From contig CAUJLY010000001.1 in assembly GCA_963281155.1 (NCBI GenBank), forward strand, positions 806,001 through 870,000: DNA of 64,000 bases, in the 5' to 3' direction. Source of the DNA: Rhabditophanes sp. KR3021. Lineage: Eukaryota > Nematoda > Chromadorea > Rhabditida > Alloionematidae. Within the stretch, counting starts at the first letter, position 1; every line of letters begins with the position of its first letter. The notes below the pieces were generated by a model, which worked only from the letters and a program-made list of their open reading frames with translations, was not told where the DNA came from and ran no database searches. The translations under genes and the position numbers were made by a program. Below are positions 1-10,630 of the stretch, piece after piece.

Positions 1-870
1 TATGTTTTGTTTATCTATTTTTTTATGACCCAAATATTTATTAAAAAAAGAAGTTCAATTGCATATTGTATTATGTTCATGATTGGAATTTCTGATATAA
101 TGCAAGCTTTTGTCGTTTTGAATATATGTGTCATTTCAATATTAAATGTAGAGTTTCCAACCTTTTATAATAAATTTGTTGGAGCTGTAACTGAAACTAA
201 TTTTCAAATATTTAATGTGTCAATGCTTCTTTTGGCAGCAAATCGTATTATTGCAGTCAAGGCGCCTGTTATGTACAAGTCTCCTATTACTCAAGACATT
301 TTTAAGGTTATGCTTGTTATTGCTGCTATTTATGGAGCCATATGTTTTGGAATTTTTATGTCACCTGTTCAGAACATGGAATATTCTAATTTTGACAAGC
401 TTTTTGATTACACTAATAGTGAAGTTTGGAACAGTGCGTCATTTAGAAAAATTAGAACAGCTTTTGAGCATGTTAATTTAATATCAATAGGAATTATTTA
501 TGGAATATTAGCTTTTCATATAAATAAAATAAGGAAAAATAAAGTATCTGGAAGTTCAATTCTCGATAAATCCAATGAAACATCCCTAATGATAACAGCA
601 ATGATAGCATCCTTTTATAATGTCTTTTTTCTTGTTGCAGAAGATATTTTTAACTATGGATTAACTACATACACGTTGTATACAAATATAATCTTTTTAT
701 GTTTATGGTGCACTAATGGAATGATATGTGCCGTGATGTATCATATGTCTAGAAAGGATTTGAACATTCAAATAAGGAACTGTTTATGGTACCTGACTTT
801 TAAAAGATATTTCAAGCCTACGATAGTTCAAGTTTCACATAAGGTTACTAGATTTACTAAAGTCTATTAA
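1..870 (+). CDS. Serpentine (7TM) chemoreceptor, 5' end outside window
   Basis: The reading frame is open from the first base of the window, so the true start and the first membrane segment lie upstream. The visible part (about 289 residues) is a chain of hydrophobic helices. An arginine motif, AANRIIAV, follows the third helix and corresponds to the DRY box of nematode serpentine receptors. A basic cytoplasmic tail begins at SRKDLN. It resembles the neighbouring gene at 1188-2117, which has SFNRVIAL and TRKDLI at the same places, so the two are tandem paralogues. The likely role is a chemosensory GPCR in sensory-neuron cilia. That is family knowledge, not something shown here. The subfamily (Srt/Srv/Srx-like) is uncertain. 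No intron is needed in the visible part. Confidence 0.75.
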   Translation, partial: YVLFIYFFMTQIFIKKRSSIAYCIMFMIGISDIMQAFVVLNICVISILNVEFPTFYNKFVGAVTETNFQIFNVSMLLLAANRIIAVKAPVMYKSPITQDIFKVMLVIAAIYGAICFGIFMSPVQNMEYSNFDKLFDYTNSEVWNSASFRKIRTAFEHVNLISIGIIYGILAFHINKIRKNKVSGSSILDKSNETSLMITAMIASFYNVFFLVAEDIFNYGLTTYTLYTNIIFLCLWCTNGMICAVMYHMSRKDLNIQIRNCLWYLTFKRYFKPTIVQVSHKVTRFTKVY

Positions 871-1187
871 ATTCCATAAATAAATAATTTAACACGTGCA
901 CTTATTCAAGCAATTTTTATTTAATTTCCTTGAGCTTAGATGGTTATAAAATGATTTTTATCCATACTATTTCATGAACAATTCATAACAATAGAAATAA
1001 ATGCAACGGAAATGAGTCGTATAATAATGAGATGAGACGATGATATAGATATATTTATTTCCTGATAACAAGTCAAGGAAATCATTGCGTTGTTAGATTT
1101 TAATATTTTTACCGTGGACAGAATCCTCTTTATATAAACACATCTTTCACGTTACTAGGTTTATTAGTTATTGAAAATATTTTGTGA
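871..1187. promoter_or_regulatory. Intergenic region with TATA-like box for the 1188 gene
   Basis: AT-rich spacer between two tandem receptor genes. A TATA-like element, TTTATATAAA, lies at 1129-1138, about 50 bases before the ATG at 1188. No other gene-like signal is visible. Confidence 0.35.
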
Positions 1188-2117
1188 ATGTCTCTTTTGA
1201 GTTTAGGATATAGTATTTGGTCTATATTATCATGGATCTATGTGAATTATGTTTACCTTTGTATGATTCCTATATTCTACAAAGAAAGAAAGGCAATGGG
1301 CTATTTCTTGATGGCTTTTATAGGAATTGCAGATGTCATTCATAGCTTTCTTACTCTAAATACTGGTATTATTATGTTATGGGATGGTGATATTGGTTAT
1401 TATGGACGAATCTTAGGAAGTTTGAATACAGCAGATATGAACTTTAATAACTTAATTATGCTTACATTGTCATTTAATCGTGTTATTGCTTTGAAATCTG
1501 GTTTATTGTACAGAGATCCAACATTTACCAAATTAACTTATATGCTTGTCTCCTTGTGGCTCATGTTCTTTGCCTTTATGACAATTTTATTCTTAACAGA
1601 TTTGTGCTATCAATCCTATGATGTCACTTCCAAGAGCTTTATTTATGGTGGGATGATAGATAGTAAAGCTATTGATAGTTTTCAATTTTATTTCCAGCAT
1701 ATCTGTCTAATTCCACCATCCGCTATATATTTTGTTGTTTTTATAAGCAGTCTAATTAAAAAAAGTGATAAGAAAATCTCACCTAAGAAACAACATTCAG
1801 AAAGAATTTTATTAACTCAAGTTATTGTTTTAGCTTTATATAACTTATTCTACCTTATTTTATTTGATATTTTGAAACACGCATTTGAAGATACTAGTCA
1901 AAACACAAATATACTATTTTTGTTTGTTTGGAGTACATATCCTTTACCTTCACCAACATTGTTTTTAATAACAAGAAAAGATTTGATATTAAATCCTTTC
2001 AAATTCAAATGTTTTGACAAACAATCCAACCAAACTATTCAAGTCAACAACAGTGGTGTGAATAAACCAAAACCGACTATATCTAAAAAGGTTATACGAT
2101 TAATTCCAATCAAATAA
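1188..2117 (+). CDS. Serpentine (7TM) chemoreceptor, single exon
   Basis: A 309-residue intronless ORF with seven hydrophobic segments. Its length fits nematode serpentine receptors (300-350 aa). SFNRVIAL after TM3 is the DRY-box equivalent. TRKDLI starts a basic C-terminal tail of about 45 residues rich in Lys, Asn and Pro. It is a paralogue of the truncated gene ending at 870, on the same strand 318 bases downstream, which suggests tandem duplication. The ATG at 1188 is preferred because it is the first in frame after a TATA-like box. The subfamily is not certain (Srt/Srv-like). The ligand is unknown. Confidence 0.75.
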   Translation: MSLLSLGYSIWSILSWIYVNYVYLCMIPIFYKERKAMGYFLMAFIGIADVIHSFLTLNTGIIMLWDGDIGYYGRILGSLNTADMNFNNLIMLTLSFNRVIALKSGLLYRDPTFTKLTYMLVSLWLMFFAFMTILFLTDLCYQSYDVTSKSFIYGGMIDSKAIDSFQFYFQHICLIPPSAIYFVVFISSLIKKSDKKISPKKQHSERILLTQVIVLALYNLFYLILFDILKHAFEDTSQNTNILFLFVWSTYPLPSPTLFLITRKDLILNPFKFKCFDKQSNQTIQVNNSGVNKPKPTISKKVIRLIPIK

Positions 2118-4302
2118 AAATAATGTCGTTGATAATAAGAATTGTTGTGATGTATTGCATCTTTGTTTTTTGCACTTTATAAATTACAATTTTACTAATG
2201 TTATTGTCCAGTTTAACACCATCAAGAGACAACGTTTACACTTGAATTTTGGTAGAAAACAAGGCATAATTAAATTTGTCATCTTTGAATTTAAACAAAT
2301 ACTTGGTTGTTGTTGATGAGGGCATGATAATGTTATTTAGTTAGATTTAGAGTACACTCTTTTGTGGTAATGTTTGCGTCGGAAGAGTGATGCATTTTTG
2401 TTGAATCTTCATTGTAAAGAACTAATTCATGGAAGTAAAAATCAAACTTTATGTCATTTTTAATGTTTACTCCCAAACATATCACACCTTCGTATGTTAC
2501 CTTTAAGTCACCTGTTAAGGCAAGCATTTGTGTTGTAACATCCAAAAAGCTAGTAATACTTTATATGAACAAATGAGATAATCGGAAGTAGGAGGATGCT
2601 GTTTTAATGACCAAACAATGTTCCAAGCTGATATAATAGTTTAAGGTACCAAGCAAATATGTAATTTCTATTAAATTTATTATTGATCAAATAATAAAAT
2701 ATTTCATACTCATTAATTAATTTGTCGAATTTCTGATAATACATTTAAAAAGGATTGATGTACAACATTTAGATAATATTTTTACAGGAAACTTCATTTA
2801 AGCTGTTTCCATAATATTTGTATTAAATCATTTCAGATTATATTTCCGGATGCATACTTAGCTTATGCTTTATCTTTAAATGAGTATATTAACATTGGCC
2901 AACACTAAAATATATTCCCAATGTGTATTAAATACAAAATTAACAGTTCTTAACAATAAAGTAATGCCCCATTTGTTATAAATACAATATATTTGATAAA
3001 TAATTTGAATATTTTTGCCATATTTAATCGTATAATGGAACAAAAATGGGTGCATTATCATTTGCCCTATTTTTAATTTTTTTGTTTTAAATGTAATTAA
3101 GTGTGATATCATGGTATGAATTACAATGTATAAATGTCACCGCAGTTATGAACGCACCAATTAAAGTTATTGAACATCGTTACAATATTGAAATTTCAAG
3201 CATGATTTAGCAAAGTTGAATTCAAAACATTTGATGTTACAATATTATTAATTAATGAAGTATCCCTGGTCCTAGACAATAATAAGAAGCATTTACTTAT
3301 TACAATAAAAATTAAGCATATAGCACACATTAGAATGATACCAGCATTAAGTATAAGCTATGAAATCGTTTATGCATTGCTCATTCTCTATTTCATGTTA
3401 AATAATGCACACATAAACAAGCATTACAAAGGAGTATTTTAAATGAATAAACCAGACGAGAACTGAATACATTAATTTTGAATCTTGCATTAATCAATGT
3501 CAATTATCAAACTTGAAAATTGGAATTCTTGATTAATTGATGATACTAATTATCCTATGATAGATTTATAGCAACAGATCTATAAATTGAATTTATTTCA
3601 GAATTATTTTGCATATTTACAATTGTAAAATGGAGTTGTTAAATTTACAATATATAAACCAAACTGTGAGTTTTGTAAAAAACAAATTAATTGAAACATA
3701 TTTTGTCCAGGTGCCATAATGTCAAAAGGAAAAAGCAAGAATTTCAAAATAAATGGATTATTATGCTTAGCAAATCATAATTAGGCATCATAAAGGAGAG
3801 CGTATTAAAAGATTTATTCCGAATGCTGTAAACGGGTATAAAATTATCATACGCAAATTATTTCAATCCAGTTTAATTATTAAGACAAATTAATATAAGT
3901 CAACAAAGACTATGACAGGCACTCATGCCTTAGCCAAAACTGTTTATAAACTCAGAAAATACATTACGTAGCATGTCATTTATTTGCAAAGCATAGCATG
4001 GTTCAGTTAAATTAATTTTTCAACTTTTATTGTATCGCAATTCCGAAAATAAAACATACCTTTAAATTTGACGTTTTTATGAATTTGTAAAACCTATTTT
4101 TTAATTAGATGTTAGACTTGGATTCAGCTAAGTATTTAATGACCTTATAACATACTAAGAACAAATTAAATTCAAAAACACTTAACACACCAAGAACAAA
4201 CCAAAATCAGTATTAAAGTATTTTGATGTCATTAACAACTCGATAAGCAAGACATTGATAAGCAACTGCATATAAAGTCTTTGGTGGACAAAACGTGCTA
4301 TA
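2118..4302. other. AT-rich intergenic region
   Basis: About 2.2 kb with no convincing complete gene. A possible gene relic lies on the - strand at 2333-2560 (separate entry). A TATA-like TATAAAG at 4271-4277 lies just before the gene starting at 4303. Confidence 0.5.
2333..2560 (-). pseudogene. Possible relic of a small secreted (transthyretin-like?) gene
   Basis: A short open stretch of about 75 codons reads in - frame with non-random, soluble composition. GVICLG is followed by ELVLYNEDS and then SDANITTKECTLNL. The order (core strand ending in a Cys, then a strand with LYxxDS, then a TD/SD turn) recalls the nematode transthyretin-like fold. There is no signal peptide, no complete domain and no spliced partner. 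It could equally be a chance ORF. I list it only as a relic candidate. Confidence 0.2.
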
Positions 4303-5786
4303 ATGATGATTTCACTAACATTAGCATTTCTTTTATTACTAAACTTGACGACTGGAGTCAAGACCACTGGATCCGATGGGACAGACTTTGTTTTTACCTT
4401 CACTTATCCCGGTCCGAATGTGAACGTGAAGCCGCTTTCTCGTGTTACTGAAACCTCCGTGATCGTCATGCCAACTTTTAAGTATACATCTTGCTCTATC
4501 CAATATACTTCTGTGGCAACGGAAGAGACTATTTTTGAAGATAACATCTTAATTCCGTGGGGCTCTGCAACAGAGGTTAGTTGCAGCTTTCGTAATTATT
4601 ATCTCTTTCTTAGATTAACTTGGAATACGATGATTCTCTTCACATAATTACAATGGAACAGCAAAATGCGGGAAGTCTTTTAGGCGATGAAACGCGTGTT
4701 TTCCTCAATTGTGAAGACAAAGTTAAAGTACTAGCCAAAATTGCCGATCCAATTACAGGTCTAGGAGAAATGTGGCTCGTTCCCACCCAAACCATGGCAG
4801 CCAAAAACTTCATCTTTTCAATGCCACCGTCGATCTACAATCAAATGGCATACTTTTCTGTTTTACCAATCGAAACAGTATTATACATTACTGTCAACGT
4901 CCAAACATTCTATAACGGCATTTTATTCAAAAATGAAACGCTCAACTACGATCAGAGGTGGGGAAATGGCGCACAGCTGACTTATTATTCACAACCTGAC
5001 CACCCAGCAAATGCCACCTTTATTGTTACAACAGATCGTTTAGTTATGATTCAAGCAACTTCGCCATTAGCCACATCCACTTCTTTTAAACAAAACTCCA
5101 AAGTTCCTTTGCATGAGGATTATGTGGTTTCTTTCATTGTGCCATCAGTGGTAAATCAATGTGGATCAGATGACTCTAATCTGCGACTGATTTCAAGTGA
5201 TTTTACTTCCCAGGTCTTTTTGTCGCCCACAGTAGTTAATCCTGGATGTGATAAAGGAATGCACACAACTCTTTACAGTCCACGGTTCAATGAAACGGGT
5301 AAATCGTTCCAATTCGGGGACCTTGGATATTCAAATCTTTCAATCACAGACAATTTCAACGCTTTCATAACAAACTCAGCTATTCAACCTACGTATAGAT
5401 TTGGGGGAATTAGTTTAGTTTCACAGTTCTTCGGACACATCTATCATTATCTTCCATCAACTGCCGAATACCTTAACCAACCCGAGGAACCAGTGCCTTT
5501 CTTCACCCTAAGTTCCCAATGTTCAATTGAAATGTTTGCTGAAGCTCTGCCGAATTTCGACGACATTCTCATAGACACCTACCCCATCTCAGCAGATTAC
5601 ACCTCTAAAGCTAGATACCTTACCATAAACCACAAGCAATACGTGCGCTTGGAAGTTCCAATTATAGGATATGCTCAACATCATATTGCAACTCAAAGGG
5701 ATTTCACAGCTTCTGTTATTTGCAAACAGGCTTATGGACCAATGAATGCGATTGGATATACAATCGGCTATAATTTTAGAAAGTGA
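4303..5786 (+). CDS. Secreted IgGFc-binding-N-like protein
   Basis: Two exons, 4303-4575 and 4614-5786, joined in phase 0 across a 38-nt intron, give 481 residues. The protein starts with a signal peptide (MMISLTLAFLLLLNL). The next part begins GTDFVFTFTYPG, like the start of the IgGFc-binding N-terminal domain, which typically opens with G-x-eF-x-x-x-F. Later blocks GHIYHYLPSTAEYL and IIGYAQHHIAT followed by SVICK fit the C-terminal half of nematode members of that family. In nematodes these are secreted proteins of unclear function, sometimes pathogen-responsive. No transmembrane anchor is seen. GC content is higher than in the flanking DNA. The family call is from pattern memory. The gene itself is certain. 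Confidence 0.75.
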
Positions 5787-6089
5787 TTTTGGTAAATGTT
5801 ATCATTTACATAATAAACAATTCACTGTATTACAATTTTTAAAACTAAAATGAACTTTTAACTTCATTAACTATTTATTTTTCAAGCATTGACTTAATTC
5901 TTAAATGAATAATTTGTCTCACAGTACTATTACAAACTTTAAATAAATATTTCTATGCTAAATTTATTCAATTAGACAAAATTGAATATCTCATAGCTTA
6001 ATATCATGTGTTTTGAATTTTAATATTGGACACATTAAAATACTGGAAATCCAAACCTTTTTTATCGGTTTCTTTATATGGTTTCAGAC
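5787..6089. other. AT-rich intergenic region
   Basis: About 300 bases with no gene-like signal apart from a TTTCAG acceptor-like site at its right edge (about 6084-6089), which may have served the relic that follows. Confidence 0.4.
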
Positions 6090-6635
6090 CAAGGCATGTT
6101 GTATAATGATTTTGTTAGCTATGGCGGTGTTACTGTGTTGTGTTTTAAAGAATTTCTCGCATATTCAACTTTTGTGTCTTAAATATGATTATAAGTACTG
6201 CACATTTCTGGGAAATTAAAAGAACAAAACATGGAATCATGATGCAAAAAGACGCATTATTAGGTCAATGCTTATGTAGTTTTGTCTTATTTCAATCCTT
6301 TTTACTTGTAGAAGCTTACACAGTCTTTGGTTTTTTATCAAATATTTTAAAAGTGAATCAGTCGCAGTATTATGTTTAGAGTCTTATATTATGGAATTGA
6401 TATTGCAACGTTAATGGATGTTCCAAGTTTACTGATTGTCAGTAAACATATAAGGAAACTTGTTTGTTACCAACTCCACATAACAAACAAAAAATCAGGT
6501 ACTCCGCATAATGTTATTCAAGTCTCTCCTATGCGTGATCATGACAAAGGCAAACCTGAACAAGGGCATGATAACGATAAGAACAAGTCTGATCCTATTC
6601 GCGTCGAAACAATTTTGAGTCTTCCCAATAGATAA
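6090..6635 (+). pseudogene. Serpentine receptor relic (TM5-TM7 spread over three frames)
   Basis: Receptor-like sequence continues over three different frames. A hydrophobic TM5-like helix (CCIMILLAMAVLLCCVL) is in frame 1 from 6090. A TM6-like helix (LLGQCLCSFVLFQSFLLVEA) is in frame 2 to 6379. A TM7-like helix (GIDIATLMDVPSLLIV) followed by a basic tail is in frame 3 from 6372 to 6635. The candidate introns that would rescue it are only 27-28 nt, shorter than any other intron here. The simplest reading is a 7TM gene fragment with two frame breaks. The N-terminal helices were not found. The family within the serpentine receptors cannot be assigned. Confidence 0.4.
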
Positions 6636-7096
6636 AAAAATAACAAATAGTTTCAGCAAATTAATTGCACTTTGACTAGCTTAACACTAATGTTTTATAG
6701 TGGTACACACTAAAGCTTTTCTTTCATCGCTTATCAATATATTGACGCATACTATATATTTATTCATAAAATATCAAAGAACATTACCGTTTTGTATATG
6801 TGTCGGTGTTTCTTATATTTGTTTATGCCTAAACAATTAATTTTATCGCCTTAACAGTTATAAAAGACCTTACTTTAGTAGTTTATCTAAACACATCTGT
6901 CTCCCACCAATTGCATCTACAAATACTTTCACTTCCGAGGTGATAGCAACGAAGACACTCGCACTAACTACAATCTTTTTAAGACCTTATTTTGAAATCA
7001 ATACAGGCATGCCTTTCAATTGACAGACATACTTTTACTTTCATTTGTTGACTCTTATTCTTTAATATTAAATACTAATTAACTTCCTTATTATCA

Positions 7097-8535
7097 ATGG
7101 CTCCTACAAATAATACTAGTAAATCAAATCGCAGGAAAATTACAAAGCCAGTATTTTGCAAAACAATTGCTAACAAGGCTGAAACTGGTAGTAAGGAGAA
7201 TGTTATTGACAAAGATACTAATAAGGCAAATGTTGCCAACAAATTGAATGATAATGAGGCATCTGATAGCACGGGAAATGTCAATAAATCAAATGAGGAT
7301 AAGTCAAAAGATAATATGACAAATAAGGCAAATGATAATGAAACACACGATGATAAGACAAATGCTGATAAAGAAAAAGAGAAAAACTTATTATTGAGAC
7401 GAGAGTTTACTTGCTTTGAATTCAATAATATTGTCACAGAAAGTTGTATCGTTAATGCTAAGCTCTTTATTATTGTCTACGCCAAAGATGATGTATGTTT
7501 ATTTATTATCTTCCTTAATAATCTTGTCTTTAGATACGTCAAGGTGTTCACATTGAACGATGTGGGAATGGCCTAGAATGTAATAATTACTCTTCTATGA
7601 AAAAGGATCCAACTTCTAGTTATGAACAAGAAAGAAATAAGATACATTTTGGGGAATTCAGTGAAATAGCTCTTCTTGCTAAATTGTTTCAGCTTGTTGT
7701 AAACGAAAAGAAAGATGCCACGGCTCCTTCGACTTTTATGGATTTAACTTTTTTCCCTAATAATACTATAAGCGTTTCATTTAAGAACTTTCATTTAAAA
7801 TGCAATGGCATGACGGAATTTTCCTTATTTTTATCGAAAGTAAGAAAACCTACAATTGGATCAGTTATTAGAGACAGAGTAATTACTGAGGAAGAAGAAA
7901 TAGAACTTAAACGTAGAGCTGAACTGAAAGTGATGTCTGACGCTCTTCGGGATGGAAAACAAAAATGTAAACTTGTAACCAGTTGTTCAGACGCTGTCAT
8001 CTTTGCTGCTCAAGAAATGTTAGATATGGTCACTTTGGAATCTGAAGTGAAAAATGATTCACTTAATATCATTAGCACAACTATCTACGATAACAATGTT
8101 CAACCCGAGGAGGATACTGAAGACGAGGAGATCGAAGATGAGGTTGATGAGGAGATTGAAGAGAGCGATGATGAGGGAAGTGACAATGCGGATAGTTTTG
8201 ATAGTGATCCAGTCAAAGATTTCAGTGCTAATGACAAAATCATTGAATTGTATGAAATGGCTGCAACAGTCACAATGCGAATAAACGATGCTCAGGGTGA
8301 TATTATAAATCAACAAACAACAATTCAGAATCTTCAAGCCACTATTAAACAATTAAAAGAAGAAAATGCTCAGATCAAAAAAAATATGTTTGATATGTCA
8401 GCATTGCTTGATTCCCTCTCAACTTCTATTAAAGCCAAATTAGAAATTATAAAACACCAAGATGAAATGGACACCGAGTCTGAAGCTTATCTGATCAAAA
8501 AAGCGAAAATGGCTATGGATGAAATATGCGAATAG
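7097..8535 (+). CDS. Uncharacterised Asn/Asp-rich protein with C-terminal coiled coil
   Basis: Two exons, 7097-7492 and 7534-8535, join in phase 0 across a 41-nt intron (GTATGT...CTTTAG) and give 465 residues. I do not recognise the family. Residues 1-100 are a low-complexity, charged, Asn/Lys/Asp-rich stretch with imperfect NKAND/NKSNED-type repeats. A compact central part (about 100-245) contains alternating hydrophobic segments such as IALLAKLFQLVV and TISVSFKNFHL. A strongly acidic Glu/Asp block follows at about 300-345. The last 100 residues form a heptad-like coiled coil (QTTIQNLQATIKQLKEENAQ). There is no signal peptide or membrane segment, so it is probably nuclear or cytosolic. The splice is supported because both exons keep frame and the intron has normal size and borders. 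Confidence 0.7.
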
Positions 8536-8887
8536 GATCATAATAGTTGGGATATTTATAACTTGTTTAATAAAAATTTTATACGTTTCAATTTCTATTT
8601 ATGTTCGAATAATTATAAAATACCCGTGGTCTGATTCCTTATTTTTTAAGTATTTAAAATAAATAATTGTTTTTAATTAAAATTTAATAAAAATAGTTTT
8701 TAATAAAGCATACACAATATATGCGCCTATCAAAGAATATAAGTGAATGCATAGTAGGAATTATTTTACAAGACATAAACAGTAGCCACAAAATAGCATT
8801 AATCATGTATCTAAATGAGTGAATAAAAGAACAATATGTTATAAATACTTGTCTTAATCCGAATATACGACAAATTCTTGCTTAAGA
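8536..8887. other. Convergent intergenic spacer
   Basis: AT-rich sequence between the 3' ends of two convergent genes. AATAAA-like signals occur near 8568 and 8700 on the + strand. Nothing else is seen. Confidence 0.4.
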
Positions 8888-10630
8888 CTAAAGGAATGAG
8901 TTCCAAGTTCGTGAATTATTTTCGAGTACATTTAAGTAAAATTCAAAGTCTCTCAAGCAGTTATAATTCACATATGTTAATATTCCATCCATACTATGTC
9001 TTATGGAAATGCATTTGAAAGGTTTTTGTATTTGGTTGCATTGACATTTAGTTTCCTTAGTAGGTATTGCTGATTCAATTGCTACACATCTTGATTGACT
9101 TTTATCAAGATTTTTATCAATTGTACGTTTCTTGTGAATGGTTGTTTCGCTAACACCTTTGAGTTGCTTGAAAGCTTCACATTGAATTGATAAAACTCTC
9201 AAATTTTTAGAAAAATCAAGCCTTCTTTTTGCTATGCAAGATATAAACAAGATTTGAAGATTTTGAAAACTCATAATATAAATTAAACAATTGCTGTACA
9301 ACTTTGGCCAACCTCGGTCTTTTATGAAGTGAATTTCTTTTAAATTAGTTAATTGTTGTTCAAGTTTTTCTATATATATTGGATTAAGACAAGTTGAATC
9401 ATGTAAATAAAGTTTTTTAACACTTTTAGGAATTCCACTTATAAGAGTTTCCAAGATTGGACTAAATGTCGGTAAACAAGGTGCATATTCAAATGACAGA
9501 TGCAATGTTTCCAGATTACTTAATATAAATAAAAAATTCCTTTCACACATGGTTTTAAGCGTTTCCACTTGTATCCTATCCATACTTTGACAAAATTTAT
9601 ATAAATTAATTTTTATACATTTGACATAATAAAATATATGCCAAGGTAAAAAGTTTTGATTAACTAATCTTTCCCACTGTTCAAACTGGTTAAGATTGGC
9701 ATTAATGGATATATTTCCATAATTACAAAATACATCATTTATCCTTCCATTAATTATATCTAAATCATTAAGCCAATAATTGGATAAATAAATTTTTGTT
9801 TTGACACAGTTTGTTTTTTTTCTTTCATCCAATTTTTGCATCATCTTGGAGTAAACACCTAGCTGTCTTACATATCTTATGTCAAAATAAAATTTGAATA
9901 GTTGTAAATCTGCCGAACCAATTAAATCAATAAATTCAGTGTAATCATAATTTTCATCAATAAAAAGTTTGATTTCAATTTCTTGTAGACTAGGGAATGT
10001 TTCTTTGACAGTAACAAGAAAATTCATTTGACTTTGAAATATTGAAGTAATTAAATACGAAGTAGGAAAAACAAGCTTGATTTTAACTACTTTATCAGAC
10101 CTGAGTTGATTAATCAAACATAGACTAGCACTAAAGTAGGAATTGTCTTGGACACCGTCTTTAAACCTGAAAATAATTGTCTTCACTTTATTTTTCCTTT
10201 CCTTCAAAATATTTAAAAATGACGATTTTTGATGGCTAAATTTATGGACAGAACGGATTTTGAGATATACTTCAAAGCATTCAAGAGCATTTAAACATTG
10301 CAATATTAAAAATTTATCCAATAATTTCATAAACGATTTTTCGCAACCAAAATATATTCCTAATAATCTACCTTTCCAACAATCAATGTATTCCAAAGTA
10401 TTATTTTCAAAGTTGGGTTTTTTATAAGAACGCTGATAAGGCCCACTTTGGAGTTTGTTTGCTAAATTTTGATAATTCGTAATCTGCATTTTGTTTAATA
10501 AAGTGTCTAAATATTTGTTGACTTTGCATAGCTTGATCTTGTCTGTTTCATTCGGTGCACATGCTTCTAGTATGTGAGATTCGCCTAAAGCCTGAATCAT
10601 GTAACTGGTAGCTGATTTATTCACTCCCAT
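8888..10630 (-). CDS. Uncharacterised leucine-rich repeat-like protein
   Basis: An intronless 580-residue ORF. No family is recognised with certainty. The middle and C-terminal parts carry irregular leucine-rich strands such as LETLHLSFEY, KKLYLHDST, LKEIHFIKD, LQILFIS and LRVLSIQCE. These resemble the degenerate LRR of F-box/FTH-type nematode proteins, but no F-box is visible at the N-terminus. A Cys-rich motif (CQCNQIQKPFKC) lies near the C-terminus. No signal peptide or membrane segment is evident. The ATG at 10630 is the first in frame. Such proteins are often lineage-specific and fast-evolving, which would explain the lack of clear homology. The function is unknown. Confidence 0.6.
   Translation of the reverse strand: MGVNKSATSYMIQALGESHILEACAPNETDKIKLCKVNKYLDTLLNKMQITNYQNLANKLQSGPYQRSYKKPNFENNTLEYIDCWKGRLLGIYFGCEKSFMKLLDKFLILQCLNALECFEVYLKIRSVHKFSHQKSSFLNILKERKNKVKTIIFRFKDGVQDNSYFSASLCLINQLRSDKVVKIKLVFPTSYLITSIFQSQMNFLVTVKETFPSLQEIEIKLFIDENYDYTEFIDLIGSADLQLFKFYFDIRYVRQLGVYSKMMQKLDERKKTNCVKTKIYLSNYWLNDLDIINGRINDVFCNYGNISINANLNQFEQWERLVNQNFLPWHIFYYVKCIKINLYKFCQSMDRIQVETLKTMCERNFLFILSNLETLHLSFEYAPCLPTFSPILETLISGIPKSVKKLYLHDSTCLNPIYIEKLEQQLTNLKEIHFIKDRGWPKLYSNCLIYIMSFQNLQILFISCIAKRRLDFSKNLRVLSIQCEAFKQLKGVSETTIHKKRTIDKNLDKSQSRCVAIESAIPTKETKCQCNQIQKPFKCISIRHSMDGILTYVNYNCLRDFEFYLNVLENNSRTWNSFL

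Noticed and set aside
7075..7437. 120-codon antisense ORF rich in Ser/Leu/Phe
   Set aside because: It is the mirror image of the NKAND-repeat exon on the + strand and has no independent support.
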